Source: Todiramphus chloris collaris | Taxonomy: Eukaryota; Chordata; Aves; Coraciiformes; Alcedinidae | Direction: 5' to 3' | Assembly (NCBI GenBank): GCA_025345505.1 | Contig: JANVCC010000021.1 | Location: 27,972,970-28,036,969, forward strand | Length of the DNA: 64,000 nucleotides | Translations under genes and position numbers: made by a program | Part shown: positions 1 to 10,685 of the stretch, piece after piece | How positions within the stretch are numbered: position 1 is the stretch's first letter | Layout of the letters: each line of letters begins with the position of its first letter | The notes under the pieces: generated by a model | Seen by the model: the letters and a program-made list of their open reading frames with translations, nothing else | Told to the model about the DNA's origin: nothing | The model's database searches: none

Positions 1-1548
1 AGCACGCTCAGAAAACAAGGAGCACATCACTTTTCCTGCTGGGAAGGCAGCCTGCCCAGGTAGGACAGGACAGTGGTCTGAGATTCCAGCAGCCTGAGGA
101 CATATGATTTCCTACAAGGTAAGAAGGAGGGGGTACCACACTCTACCAGGCAGCAGAGACAGAAAGAACAGAGGGAATATCTCTTTAAAACACACCATCC
201 TCAGAGTGAGGGTTCCTTCTGCAGGACCTGCGCAGCACCAGAGTAATTAGACACATCTATAGAAGGCCAAGAGTAGCAGGAACAAAGATGCAACTCCCAG
301 CCACTGTCAGAGACTGGCTTTGCTCTGACATGATGACAACTCTCATGTTGTCCTTAGCAACAGAAACAGACCCACCCTTTTAATGGTACCTTCCTCCTAT
401 TTTCCACCTACAAGACAAACCAGGCATCTTCTTATGACCTGTAATACATACATGTATCCTACTAGTGCACTGTTCTCAGCAATCCCAGCCTAAAAAAGCT
501 GACTGCTTAAACCATAGTTTATTTAATCTGTTTTGGGTAGATAAAAAGCATGTGCTAACCATGGTGCAACAACAGAGCACAGCAACACTGCTGAGGTGTC
601 AAAACACACACTGCTCCAGGCACACGTTGATGTTGTCCTCTACAACCTATCGCAGACTGTTTAAGATGTGGGCAATTAGCCTCAGGTGACAGCAGCAAAA
701 TGAATTTGCTTAGGAATGTCAGAAAGCCAAAAATTAAATACAAGCTTCTATAAAAATCAGCACATAAAAGATGTTTCTTCCTCTCTTCGTGACAAGAAAT
801 TATGTACTTCTAATGCAGAAATTAAGTTTAACAGAGGATAGCATGAAAACAAGACCTGAAACAGTATCCCTGTTCTGAGGCCTGGCATCCTACAAGTTTT
901 GCAGAAATTTGCAATTCAGCTTGGATGTATGAAATTATCTGAAGTATTTTCTCATGATTATTTAAAAGAAGTAAGTAAAGCTCCTGATCAGACAGCATCT
1001 TTCTCCTGACACACACATGACTTTTCCTGGGAACCCTCTGAAGACTACCTTGCCTTCTGGATAATCAAATGACATGTAATTATCTTTTCAATGGGTAGAG
1101 TTACCTTTGTATAATGTACTTGCTTTATTTCTTGGAATAAAACCCCACTCCCATCCCTCTCCAAACTCCTAAACACATCAGAATGTGCTAGTATAGTTAG
1201 GTTACCACTTTACAGCGTGCTCAGATACAGAAGTTTTGAATTACTCTGCAAGCATTTTACACACACTGTGGGACTGTCATATGATAGATAACATGTGGAA
1301 AATCAAACTTATACTGAAACAAATTAAAAAAATATGGCTATATGGCTGGCAGCTCTTTCAACTCTAACCTAGACCCCGTACATAGCTGTCCATAAGAAGT
1401 GCTCAGTGGTTAAATATGCTTTTTCAAAAAAACAGTAATTAATCCATTGCCAAAGAGGTATGATGTAAACCCCCCCATTGCCTTATGATGACTTCAAATT
1501 CCAGCCTTAGTCTTTGCTCCCAAAGCTGAGCAAGGGAGTTCCAAGGAT

Positions 1549-1645
1549 CAAAAAACCCAAAACAATAACAAAATAACAACAGAAAACCAATAAAAAACCA
1601 AACCAAACAAACAAAAAAAACCCAACAAACAAAACCAAAAACAAG
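1549..1645. repeat. A/C-rich low-complexity tract
   Basis: Imperfect caaa/caaaa units dominate, with almost no T or G on the plus strand. Confidence 0.85.
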
Positions 1646-1649
1646 TTAC

Positions 1650-2130
1650 AGGCCCACTGGATGAATTTCATGGCTGACCTCACTTGGGTTAACGTAGGGA
1701 CGAGTTGGACAACATACCTTGCACAACAGTTTGCTAACTCGACCTCCCCAGGATTTCAGCTTGTCGCTATTGACACTGCTGAAGACTGGCTCCTGATCGC
1801 CTCCAACCCTTCCCAGCTATACCCATGGAGCAAACCTCCACCAAAAATAACTTTACAAGGGTTATGCAGATAATTAAAGCATGGCAGAGGTTACCAACCC
1901 TCCAGCTTTCGGCACTCCAGCAGAGAGAATACCAGCATCCTGGAAACGTGCCAAGTCCCTGAACACCACATTAGTGAGAAATTATGTTTCGGGTAGGAGT
2001 CAAAGGTTGGGAAACGCACTGCCATCTCAAGTATCAGACCTCAAAACGGTACAAACTTTCATTCTGAAACTGGGCAGAGAGTATGCCAACAGGCTACCAC
2101 CTGATCCACCTACAAGGTACTTCTTACTAA
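1650..2130 (+). other. Unassigned block with coding-like character
   Basis: The block lies just right of an A-rich tract and is noticeably less AT-rich than its surroundings, with two adjacent open frames (1661-1873 and 1881-2264) in different phases. The second reads SGRSQRLGNALPSQVSDLKT and then VQTFILKLGRE. Its spacing weakly resembles the C-terminus of LINE reverse transcriptases, where an LP..V stretch is followed by a hydrophobic F...L helix. No catalytic motif is visible. It could be an old LINE fragment or another decayed retroposed copy, or plain chance. Confidence 0.25.
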
Positions 2131-2160
2131 GGAAAGCAGTTGGGTCATTTCAGTTTTTCT

Positions 2161-2227
2161 GTTTTGCTTTTTTTTTTTGTTGTTGTTTGTTTGGTTTTGG
2201 TGTGTCCCCCCCCCCCAACCCCCCCCC
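2161..2227. repeat. T/G-rich tract ending in C11-AA-C9
   Basis: A T/G-rich simple stretch (ttgttgttgtttgtttgg) runs into two C runs, 2206-2216 and 2219-2227. Confidence 0.9.
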
Positions 2228-3244
2228 ATTGTATTTACAGAAGGATTACTACCTATTCCTCTGATAAAACTAGTAATTCAAGACAGGAATAAATTCTTAA
2301 CATTTAATCTGACAGGTTTCCAGCAACACTCACTAAAGCCTTTTTTGGTTTGTTTGTGGTTGGAGGTTTTTTGTTCTTTTTTTGTTTGTTTTGTCTTGGT
2401 TTTGAGACTTAATAAATTCACTTTTTGTACCAGCACAATAAAAACAGCTATTACTGTAAAAAAGCAAGATTCCTCGAGACAATATTTTTCTATGACACAT
2501 TTATCTTAAAACACCTGTTAAGTGTCTGTATAGTAAAGCTCCACCTTAATCTCTCAGAAATTAGTAATAAAATTCCTATGAAACACTACAGTCCTGAAAT
2601 TTGAGAATATACTAAGTGTATTTCAGAATCAAACCACTGCTATTTCACAGGACAACTCTTTTCTCTGTAAACATGACAATTACCCTTTGTGCAATTCAGT
2701 ACTTGGTTTCTACTCACACCCCTTCTTTCTCCTGTAGGAGATGTGACATTTGGTGACAAACACCTGATTAATATTTGGGGTGGTGAGACAAGCAGTCCTT
2801 TAGGAACACTGAACCCTCAACTCAGAGCCATTCAGATAAGTATCAAAATACCACCTCAGCCTTTCAGATTTTACCTCCATAATCTTAAAGCATAAAGTGA
2901 TGCTTTCAGTAACATTTAACAGTTAATTTTGCTCCAAGTTTAAAAAAAACAAACTGAACAGTTTCCATCTCATATATTCAATGCTGTAAATATTAACTAC
3001 TAGTTTGCTTGTAAGGAATAATATAATATTTGATTTTGTAGAATAAATTTGTGTAAATCTTATCTACCAGTCTTAGCAAGGCTTAAACTCTCACCACAGT
3101 ATTAAGAATTGCTTGTGCCAGATTAAAAGAACTTTCTATGGGCAAACATTAAGAACAAAAAAAAAAAAAAAAAGAAAAAAAAAGTGGAACATGAAACAGT
3201 TTAGAGGGAGAAGGGGAGGAAGAAAACAAAACCACAAAACTTAC

Positions 3245-3351
3245 TTGACTGTAACTCGATTGGACAAATCCTGAAGATCTCCTGGGTGGAAAAGCTGAGC
3301 TTCTTTCAGTCCAATATTTTCGCACGCTTTCAGAAAAACATTTATATTATC
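3245..3351 (-). CDS. LMO7: LMO7 coding exon 4 (residues 71-105, plus part of 106)
   Basis: This 107-base exon follows a strong polypyrimidine acceptor (ctacttctcttctcag) and ends at the donor gtaagt. It encodes [19 protein letters not shown] and [16 protein letters not shown], and then AA of the next codon, presumably Lys106 (phase 2). This is the CH-domain helix beginning GLDNI, followed by the HPGDL loop and the NRVTVK strand. It is the most diagnostic stretch for LMO7, since LIMCH1 has FDPSDLQDTSN at this place. The final CH helix, expected to contain a YWLGRKA-like motif, should be in the next exon. I did not find that exon between 1 and 3244, so it is probably outside the window. Confidence 0.96.
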
Positions 3352-3868
3352 CTGAGAAGAGAAGTAGAAAGCAGTTGCTTGGTTAAAAGCACTAAGTAGG
3401 TTTTGCAAGATGATTAGTGTGAGCCTTTAAATGTCAAAGTCCAGCTCACAGAAACACTAGTGAAAAAGCAATCTTCTGGATCAGGACCGCAGGTCACTTC
3501 TCGTGCACACAGGCAGGCAGGGCTGCGATCCCGGTGACTGAGGGGTACGTTAAAGATTACCTGGCATAAGGCAGTGGCGAGCCAGTAGGCAGCAGTCTCC
3601 ACTTTGATGTCAGCTCTGCTCAGCAAACAAACGCCCTCTTCCTAGCTTTGCACGACAAGCCTCACCTCTTGCTTTTAAAAATAACTCCAGCTACTGACAT
3701 TCACCACCCAGAAACTCTTGGCAGGGGAGGAAGAAGAGGAGGGACGCGCTGTTTCTATGCTCACAGACCGATGAGGGAATACTGCACCTGGAGTCTGGGT
3801 TTGGTTGCTGAGCAAAGCACTGGAGAGACAGAAACCAAACCGTGTACAGCTCTGCCGCTTCCTTACTT

Positions 3869-3883
3869 GGGGGGGGGGGGGGG
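3869..3883. repeat. G15 homopolymer
   Basis: Fifteen consecutive Gs on the plus strand in intron 3, about 520 bases from exon 4. Confidence 0.9.
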
Positions 3884-4016
3884 TCTCTCCTCTGTTTTCC
3901 TCCCCTCCTTCTCCACCACCCCCAGCTCACACCAGTATGCATCTAAATTTCGGAGCTGTGTATTACAGTCACCCACACGCTCTGCACCTGCTGCAAATCA
4001 ACTCGCAAGAGCAAGG

Positions 4017-4072
4017 TAAAAAAAAAAAACAAAACAAAGGCAAAACAAAACAAACAAACCACAAAACAAAAA
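4017..4072. repeat. A/C-rich low-complexity tract
   Basis: An A run followed by imperfect caaaa and caaa units. Confidence 0.85.
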
Positions 4073-7000
4073 TCCAGCGATATAGAGGGAGATTATACAA
4101 CTCATGATCTCTTTCCACTTCATAAACAATAGGCAAGAAATTCCTTCTCGTTAAGGCGGAATGCTATCAACAAGAAAAGAATGTGCCCTCTTGCGCACTT
4201 GCTCCCTTCAGCTGGAAGCCACAGGAAAAGGCACACAAAGTTACTTAATTCATGAACTACATACAGCCCTGTCATTTGAAGCGCTGTTTCGCAGTATGGA
4301 AAAAGCTTTGCTTGAGAAATTTAATATACTTTTAACCTTTTTTTTTTTTTTTTGACACATAATCTCAGCATGTAACATTTATTCCATCCTTTAAAATTTA
4401 TTTTAAAAGGATCCACGAAGAAAACAACACCTGCTTCTAATACAGACTTTAAAAAGTAAAACAAACCCACAAACCCCTCCAGCTTTCTGTTTTGAAGGTT
4501 CCTAGGATTCTAGTAGTTCTTATCAGTCTATAAACATGGCTTCATTCAAGGGAAATATTTGAGCAAGGTATTCCCCGTAGAGGCTGTGGGCTCTGTGTCA
4601 CCACATCTGAAAGATCCCAACTGTCTCACACCTGAAGGTTGTGCCCCAAAGCCTGATGCGCCACGGTGGGGGCTGTTCTGCTGCCTGAGGATGTGACGCG
4701 ACAATTACGAGGGACACGATATGGTGGCAGATGAGGAAACTGGAAAGGAAGGAGGACAGGCAACCTCATCTCTGCCTGTGCACTAGCTCTCGCAGTGCCC
4801 AAGAAGCTGCCTGCAAAAATAGCCAAGGTAGAGCTCCAAGATGGGGGGTACAACATCAGGTGAGGTGCTTGCTTTGCTTTTCCATCCAACGCCTCTTTCT
4901 CATTTCCATGCAATACAGGGAAAGCTGGATAGATGTGTCAGTTTTATTTAATTACATATTGGCACATCAGCACCAAAACCCCAAGGGCTTGAAAAGGCAT
5001 TGTTTCTCCTGCATGCAAGAGGCCACACATTAAAGTCCCATTGCAAGAAGAAGAGGAACTACTTGTTAAACAACAAAACACATCCAACTATCAGGTCAGT
5101 ATTCAGGGGTCTGGGGAGTCCAAGCAACAGGCAGATAAGACAGAGAAAGAAAGCAACAGACCAGAAGAAACAAGCAGTTGCAAGTTAATGAACAGAATTG
5201 ACACCAACACCAAGGCAACATGCCCTGATTAGTCTGACCTATCGCCAAACCTCGGTAAACTCCCAAACCAATGGGTTACATCAGCTGAACTGCAGAAAAT
5301 GATCACATTGTACAGGTAAACAAGGAAGAAGAGCTGCAGATTTAGAGAAATGAATGTTGCCTACACCCCAAGCACAACAAAAACAAATCAGAGGAGTTGC
5401 TCATAACTGGGTGCTCAGCTGCACAACCACCATACTGTTGGCATAGAAAAGAACTAATTTTGGAGGTGTTGCAGCAATTAAACCTGTCAAACATCAACCT
5501 CCTGATAAGTAACGCTTCGATCCCATGAGAAGATTAATCGCCGACACGAGTCAAAACCTTCAGAAATGGGTCAGAAACAGGGGGAGATAACAAGGGAAGC
5601 AGAACACAGCTAGTCGCAGCACTTGTAGGCGTGCAGGATAAAAACACTGTTCAAAACTAGCTCTCCTCCAGTCATAGTCTAGAACTGAAGCCCAGAAAAT
5701 CAAGAGATGACATCCAAAAGGCTATTACTCACACTTGGATATTGACACAATAAGGTATAATTTCAACCACTTCTAAATACTGTCCTTGCCAAGTTATTCT
5801 TGACCATCCCTAATCATGGTAGCAGAGCACTGAAGCTACAGGTCTCAAAATAGCTTGGACTCATTTTAAACTCTACCAGAATAATGAACCTGGTAATGAA
5901 TTTTAAGTAGCACCACAGAAATAAGCAGGAGGAAAAAAAAAAAAAATGACAAGCTATCAACTTTGTAATTAGATTTATCCTTAGAAATGTGAATGGGAAC
6001 ATTGTTCAGTGATTAATGTGCTCAAATATAGAAGCCATCACGCTACTCCTTTTACCAATATAACGGTACTTTGATAAGACTAATGGCTGTTACCACTTCA
6101 GCTTCAAAAGGTACACTGTAATCTGAATCTCATCATGTTCCACAGAAATAACTCTTTTTAAAGATTCAGAACTCAAAAGCCTGGAGAAGCACAATACACC
6201 AGACCTGTCTCCTGGAGACCACAAGTCACTTAAGTGGAGAGCTTGAGAAAAAGAACGGGTTCATGCTTGTGTCTACAACCCCTCATGCCACGGAGATAGT
6301 CCAAATCTCAACAAAGCCAAGCCATTTAAACTTAAAGACTCAACTTAGCAGGCTTGCAGAGAAAGAAGAGCATGATGACGAAGGAAGACAAGGGACTTAT
6401 GTAGTAAGAACTGGAGAACCTGGGTTCATTATATCAAATAATTGCATGAGAGGCAATACTGCTGCCATCTACTAGCGCAAGGGAAACAAAACCAGAAGGG
6501 GAGAGAAGAGCTGCCAAATCCAAAAGCAAGGATCTATGGTCAGGCAGATCAAATACATTTATACAAAAAAAACCCCATAAGGTTTCTAACCACTGAAAGA
6601 GAAAGCTCCTGAATTAACAAGGGGTAATGTGGACAAAAATCACCTAGATGATTTTAATACAGAGCTCAATCGGTGCATTTCCGTGAGCATCTGAAGTTGG
6701 AATTAGCTTTGTAGAATTACAGGGTTTAAATCACAATAAAAATAAAGCCTGAAGTCCTAACCACAAAACTCAAGTGCAATTCATTTCTGGTACATTACTA
6801 TTACTTCTAAATGTTTTGGTGGGAGGGGCTGGAAAGGCTGGGGGGAGAGACCGTTTTTCCCGCCCAGATAGTGTGCGTGATGAAACAGCAGAGCATTTCA
6901 GATACTCTCAGCACAGCTTGAGTTTCCCACACATCATACAAACATTAAATGCACAACACAGAACACTGACTAGGTAGAGCCATTACCTTTCAGTATATCA

Positions 7001-7634
7001 TTTCTGCCTCAAACTTCAAAGTTAACCTCACCTGAAAGCTCTGCGAAGTCATAACACCAGAGAGACAGAGCTGGCAGCAGGAAGCAGGTCATCCACAAAC
7101 AGGCATTTAAATACCACTGTTCAGGGGAACAACAAAGAATACCACACACTTATGGGCATGTGCCCGACTTTCTGGTCCCTATGGGGCATCACTGGCCACA
7201 AAACCTTCTCTCTGCCTGTTGTTATAGCATCCCCCTCTACCTGATGTTGGGAAGGAGACAAGATGCCATGCCCATACTGAAAGTGAGACTGTGGTTCGTG
7301 CCCTCCCTCCAACGTCCTACCAGAGCAGGGTTCCCTTTCTCACTCTTGCAACCTCATGGACACAAGATGAAGAAAGAGCCAAGTCTTCCCTGCTTTTCCT
7401 TGTCAGACATCATTTGCTGCTTCTGCTCCTAGGCAAGGGGCCAGGGTGCTGCACTAGCGCACTGCAACTCCAGCAGATGAATGGCGTGGGAAGAGCAGGG
7501 CTGCTGTTGCAGGGCTCAATCTCATCACTACCCTCCAGACCACAAAGAAGAAAGAAGCCAGTCACTCTGTGGGAAAACATGAGAAATGGACATCTTCCTA
7601 TTAGAAAAAAAAACCCAAAACAAACAAAAAAATT

Positions 7635-7650
7635 TATATATATATATATA
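7635..7650. repeat. (TA)8 microsatellite
   Basis: Eight TA units in intron 3, next to A-rich sequence. Confidence 0.88.
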
Positions 7651-7840
7651 AAAATAAATAAAACACCCCAAAAGACAAGGGATCACAACTGGTACCAGTG
7701 CTCTGTTTATACTTGTAATCAGCTCCTAATGTACGTCACCATGGCAAGAACTTGAGACGAAGGTGAAGCACGACTTCACCAAAGGTGAAGACAAACAGAC
7801 AGGCCTGGTAAGGTGGTGAAGTACATAGGTTCCCAAAGAC

Positions 7841-8043
7841 AAAAAAAAAAGGGGGGGGGGGGGGGGGGGNNNNNNNNNNNNNNNNNNNNNNNNNNNNNNN
7901 NNNNNNNNNNNNNNNNNNNNNNNNNNNNNNNNNNNNNNNNNNNNNNNNNNNNNNNNNNNNNNNNNNNNNAGAGAGAAGAGGGGGGAGAAGAAAGGAGAGA
8001 AAAAAAGAAAAAGGGGGAGGGGGGGGGGGGGGGGGGGGGGAGG
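7841..8043. repeat. Homopurine G/A tract around the gap
   Basis: Apart from the Ns, every base is A or G on the plus strand: A10-G19, gap, gaga-type repeats, then G22. Such tracts can form G-quadruplex or triplex structures and are hard to sequence, which probably caused the gap. Confidence 0.9.
7870..7969. other. Assembly gap (100 N)
   Basis: Exactly 100 Ns, a common placeholder for a gap of unknown length. The gap is bordered by a 19-base G run on the left (7851-7869, after ten As) and by a purine-only region on the right (7970 to about 8043) that contains a 22-base G run. Open frames that cross it are artefacts. Confidence 0.99.
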
Positions 8044-8197
8044 ACCAAACAAGAAAAAAAGCCACCAGAACAAAAAGAGCACTTCTAAAAACTCTAAAAC
8101 AGAGAAATGAAATAGCATAAGCAACAGTGTAATGAGGGGAAAAAAAACAAAAGTAGAGCTTCAAAGAGGATCGATCAAAAACTTGACCATAAGTAGA

Positions 8198-8272
8198 AAT
8201 AAAATAATAAAAAAAACCCAAAAAACAACCCCAAACAAACAGAAACCCCAAAATAACAAAACCCCAACAACA
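8198..8272. repeat. A/C-rich low-complexity tract
   Basis: Imperfect aaaacccc and caaa units on the plus strand, to the right of the assembly gap. Confidence 0.85.
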
Positions 8273-8817
8273 GCCTGAGAATGGACATAACAGTATGTAA
8301 AATACAAAAAGAATTTTAAAAATCTCTGAAGTGAAAGGGCATGAAGTGAAAGATAATTGAAAGGACTTATTTTGAGTACTTACACGCAATGCAACATCAC
8401 ACTAAATTTGACTTGTATGTTTGAAAGGCAATTTAATTAAAAATATAAATCCCTCATGATCATGATTATCTGGGTGGGGAAGGAATATTAATTTAAACAA
8501 GCGTGTAAATATATCTGCTTTCTTTAGGGTGCAGTCACGCTGTGTGGTAAGCCAGTCTCCTCCATAGTTAACTGTTTCTCTAAAGCCCTATGCAGGCACC
8601 AAAGCACAGTGAGACCTTGTAAGCATACAAGTTCTGGCATATCTTTTAATTCAGTTGGCATCTAGAAGAAAAACAATTTGATTACAAAGGTGTTGTTCTG
8701 TTTTTCCTGGCTGCATCAGCCAATAGATGAAGACAGTCTGTTGTCTCTTGCTCTCATGCAAATACACACCGTTTCAGTTAAAGCCCTTACTTCTACTGTT
8801 ATTCAAGCTGTGGGTTT

Positions 8818-8875
8818 TGGGGGGGTCTGTAGGGTTTTTGTTTTTTGGTTGGTTGGTTTTTTCTCCCCCCCCCCC
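8818..8875. repeat. T/G-rich tract ending in C11
   Basis: A T/G-rich stretch with ggttggttgg units is followed by C11 at 8865-8875, the same layout as at 2161-2227. Confidence 0.9.
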
Positions 8876-9036
8876 AAAGTATAAAGGAGAAGGATGTGAA
8901 GAAAATTTCTGAATGGCATCCAATGCTCCCAGCACGGCAAAGCATATTTGCATGGAAGTATTACAGCATCACCCAGACTGCGACTTGGTGCCAGAATTTG
9001 TTTTCAATTTCCAGGCTCTGCCCCCACACCCCAAAG

Positions 9037-9067
<31 letters not shown>
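9037..9067 (+). repeat. A31 homopolymer
   Basis: Thirty-one consecutive As, followed by further A-rich sequence to about 9088. It could be a retroposed poly(A) tail, but no recognisable parent sequence or target-site duplication precedes it. Confidence 0.9.
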
Positions 9068-9069
<2 letters not shown>

Positions 9070-9891
9070 AACCAAAAAAGAAAAAAAACCCACTCACTCA
9101 TTACCTACAGCACCTAGCAACGAAAACTTTTGTCATTTTAGGAAGAGAGACATGCATTATTTTTGGCTACAGAATTCTAGAAGTCTTTCAAATAGATCAT
9201 ATTTAACCAGCATGGGGTTTTTTTAATGAAGACTACATTTATGAAGACATTTGGAGTCATCTTGAATGCTTACACTATGTCTCCTTCAGCTCTACCATCA
9301 TGACAAACCCTCCTTACTGGCACCTGCATTCCCTTATGTAAGGGCCCACTTCCATTACAAAATTAAGAACAAAAAAAGTTGTGTTTTTTTTTTTAAGAAG
9401 TAGAAAATGTTTTTCATAGGCGCAGGATTGTACTGACCACTAAAGCCTGCTCAAGTCAGTTGAGCACAGCATTTAGAGCTCCATTTTGCAGCAGCATCAC
9501 TGCACAGCTATGTGTTGTTTATATTCGGAGGTGGGGTAAGGGAAGAAACCTCCAGCAGGAGCTCGTTGAACAAGTCGGGTAACTCGTTCTTCCTCGGAGG
9601 TACGTTTCGGTTATTAGCACCGGCTGTGGGTGCGGGGCAGGGGCAGAGAGGTGACAGGGGAGAGCAGGGAACGGCACTGAACCAACCTTGTGGTCTGACC
9701 ACAGGCCTGGGAGCCAGGAACTCCCAATTACCACTTTGGCCTTGCACTTCAGGATGCTTAGTGCCAGTCAGCTACTCATGCTGTCTGTAGAATGAGATTC
9801 CAGCTCCTACACCTTTCTGCGTTTCCAAAGCTCTGAAGGCTGCTAACGGGTTCAACCTTGAACCAAACCAAGGTGGAATAGCCAAACTACT

Positions 9892-9909
9892 CCCCCCCCC
9901 CCCCCCCCC
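9892..9909. repeat. C18 homopolymer
   Basis: Eighteen Cs followed directly by a T run on the plus strand. Confidence 0.9.
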
Positions 9910-10674
9910 TTTTTTTTGGGCCCTAAACTAAAAATAGTAATTAAAACAATCATGCCACAAGCATAATTTGACTTAAGAGTGACCTCAAGGCTTCTGTTCA
10001 GCAAATTATCCCACCTATAACAGCGTGCACAGAGGACTGCCTTGGCCAAAGATCAGAAACAGTGCTAATTGCTTTGCCACTCCCCTCCGTGTGCCCTTCG
10101 TCGTTTTTCCACACTGTGTAAAATAATAAATTACTGTTAACCTTGACACAAGGATTCCCTGCCCCAGCTCTACACATGATTACAGGCACCAACTCTTCAA
10201 TGATTCCCTTCCAGCCTTCCTCTCAAAAAAGCAGGCGCTCCTGCTGCCAGAATGCGGGAATGAAGCTTTCTCCACAACCTCTTCCCTCTTACCTTGGTGC
10301 TCCCAGTATCCATAATTGTAAACTGTAGGCAGGAAAAGGAATGTTCCTCTTTGCTGCTGCAATTCACAGGTCTGAAGATTGTGACCATTATGGAAACTAT
10401 GTTTTGAAGCAGCCAAAGGGGGGAGGAAGGGGGGGTGGGGAAATCAAGTGGTGTGCTTTTTCACCCCAACTGGTTTATACAACACGTAGTTTACAAGCAA
10501 AGTGTGTAAAACCCTCCAGTGCCAAGTCACCCCCCCTACACAGAACTGAAATGGCAGTAATCCACTTCAAGGTGAAACTCCCCTGAAGCCTAATGAGTAA
10601 TAAAAGAAGTAAAGACCTCTTGTTCTTGGAACACCTAAAGTTTTGGCAGAGCTTGCTTTTCTTTTTTTACCAAT

Positions 10675-10685
10675 CCCCCCCCCCC
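10675..10685. repeat. C11 homopolymer
   Basis: Eleven Cs shortly after a T-rich stretch. Confidence 0.85.

Larger units (their letters stand above)
1..3244 (-). other. LMO7: Start of the LMO7 intron after exon 4 (partial)
   Basis: This sequence follows the donor of exon 4 on the minus strand and runs off the window. It includes T/G-rich tracts followed by C runs (2161-2227 and 2340-2400), an A-rich tract (1549-1645), and the unassigned block at about 1650-2130. The next LMO7 exon, expected to encode the last CH helix, was not found here. Confidence 0.8.

Noticed and set aside
3414-3626. Minus-strand AYWLATAL resembling the YWLGRKA helix of the LMO7 CH domain
   Set aside because: It lies upstream of exon 4 in transcript order, where the last CH helix cannot be, and the surrounding residues do not match.
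7726-8389. Open frames of up to 217 codons crossing the Ns
   Set aside because: They include the assembly gap and translate homopolymers (Pro or Gly runs). They are artefacts.
9510-9790. CpG-containing patch with open frames on both strands and a donor-like gtacgt
   Set aside because: No acceptor or protein family could be matched, and the donor-like site is on the strand opposite to LMO7.
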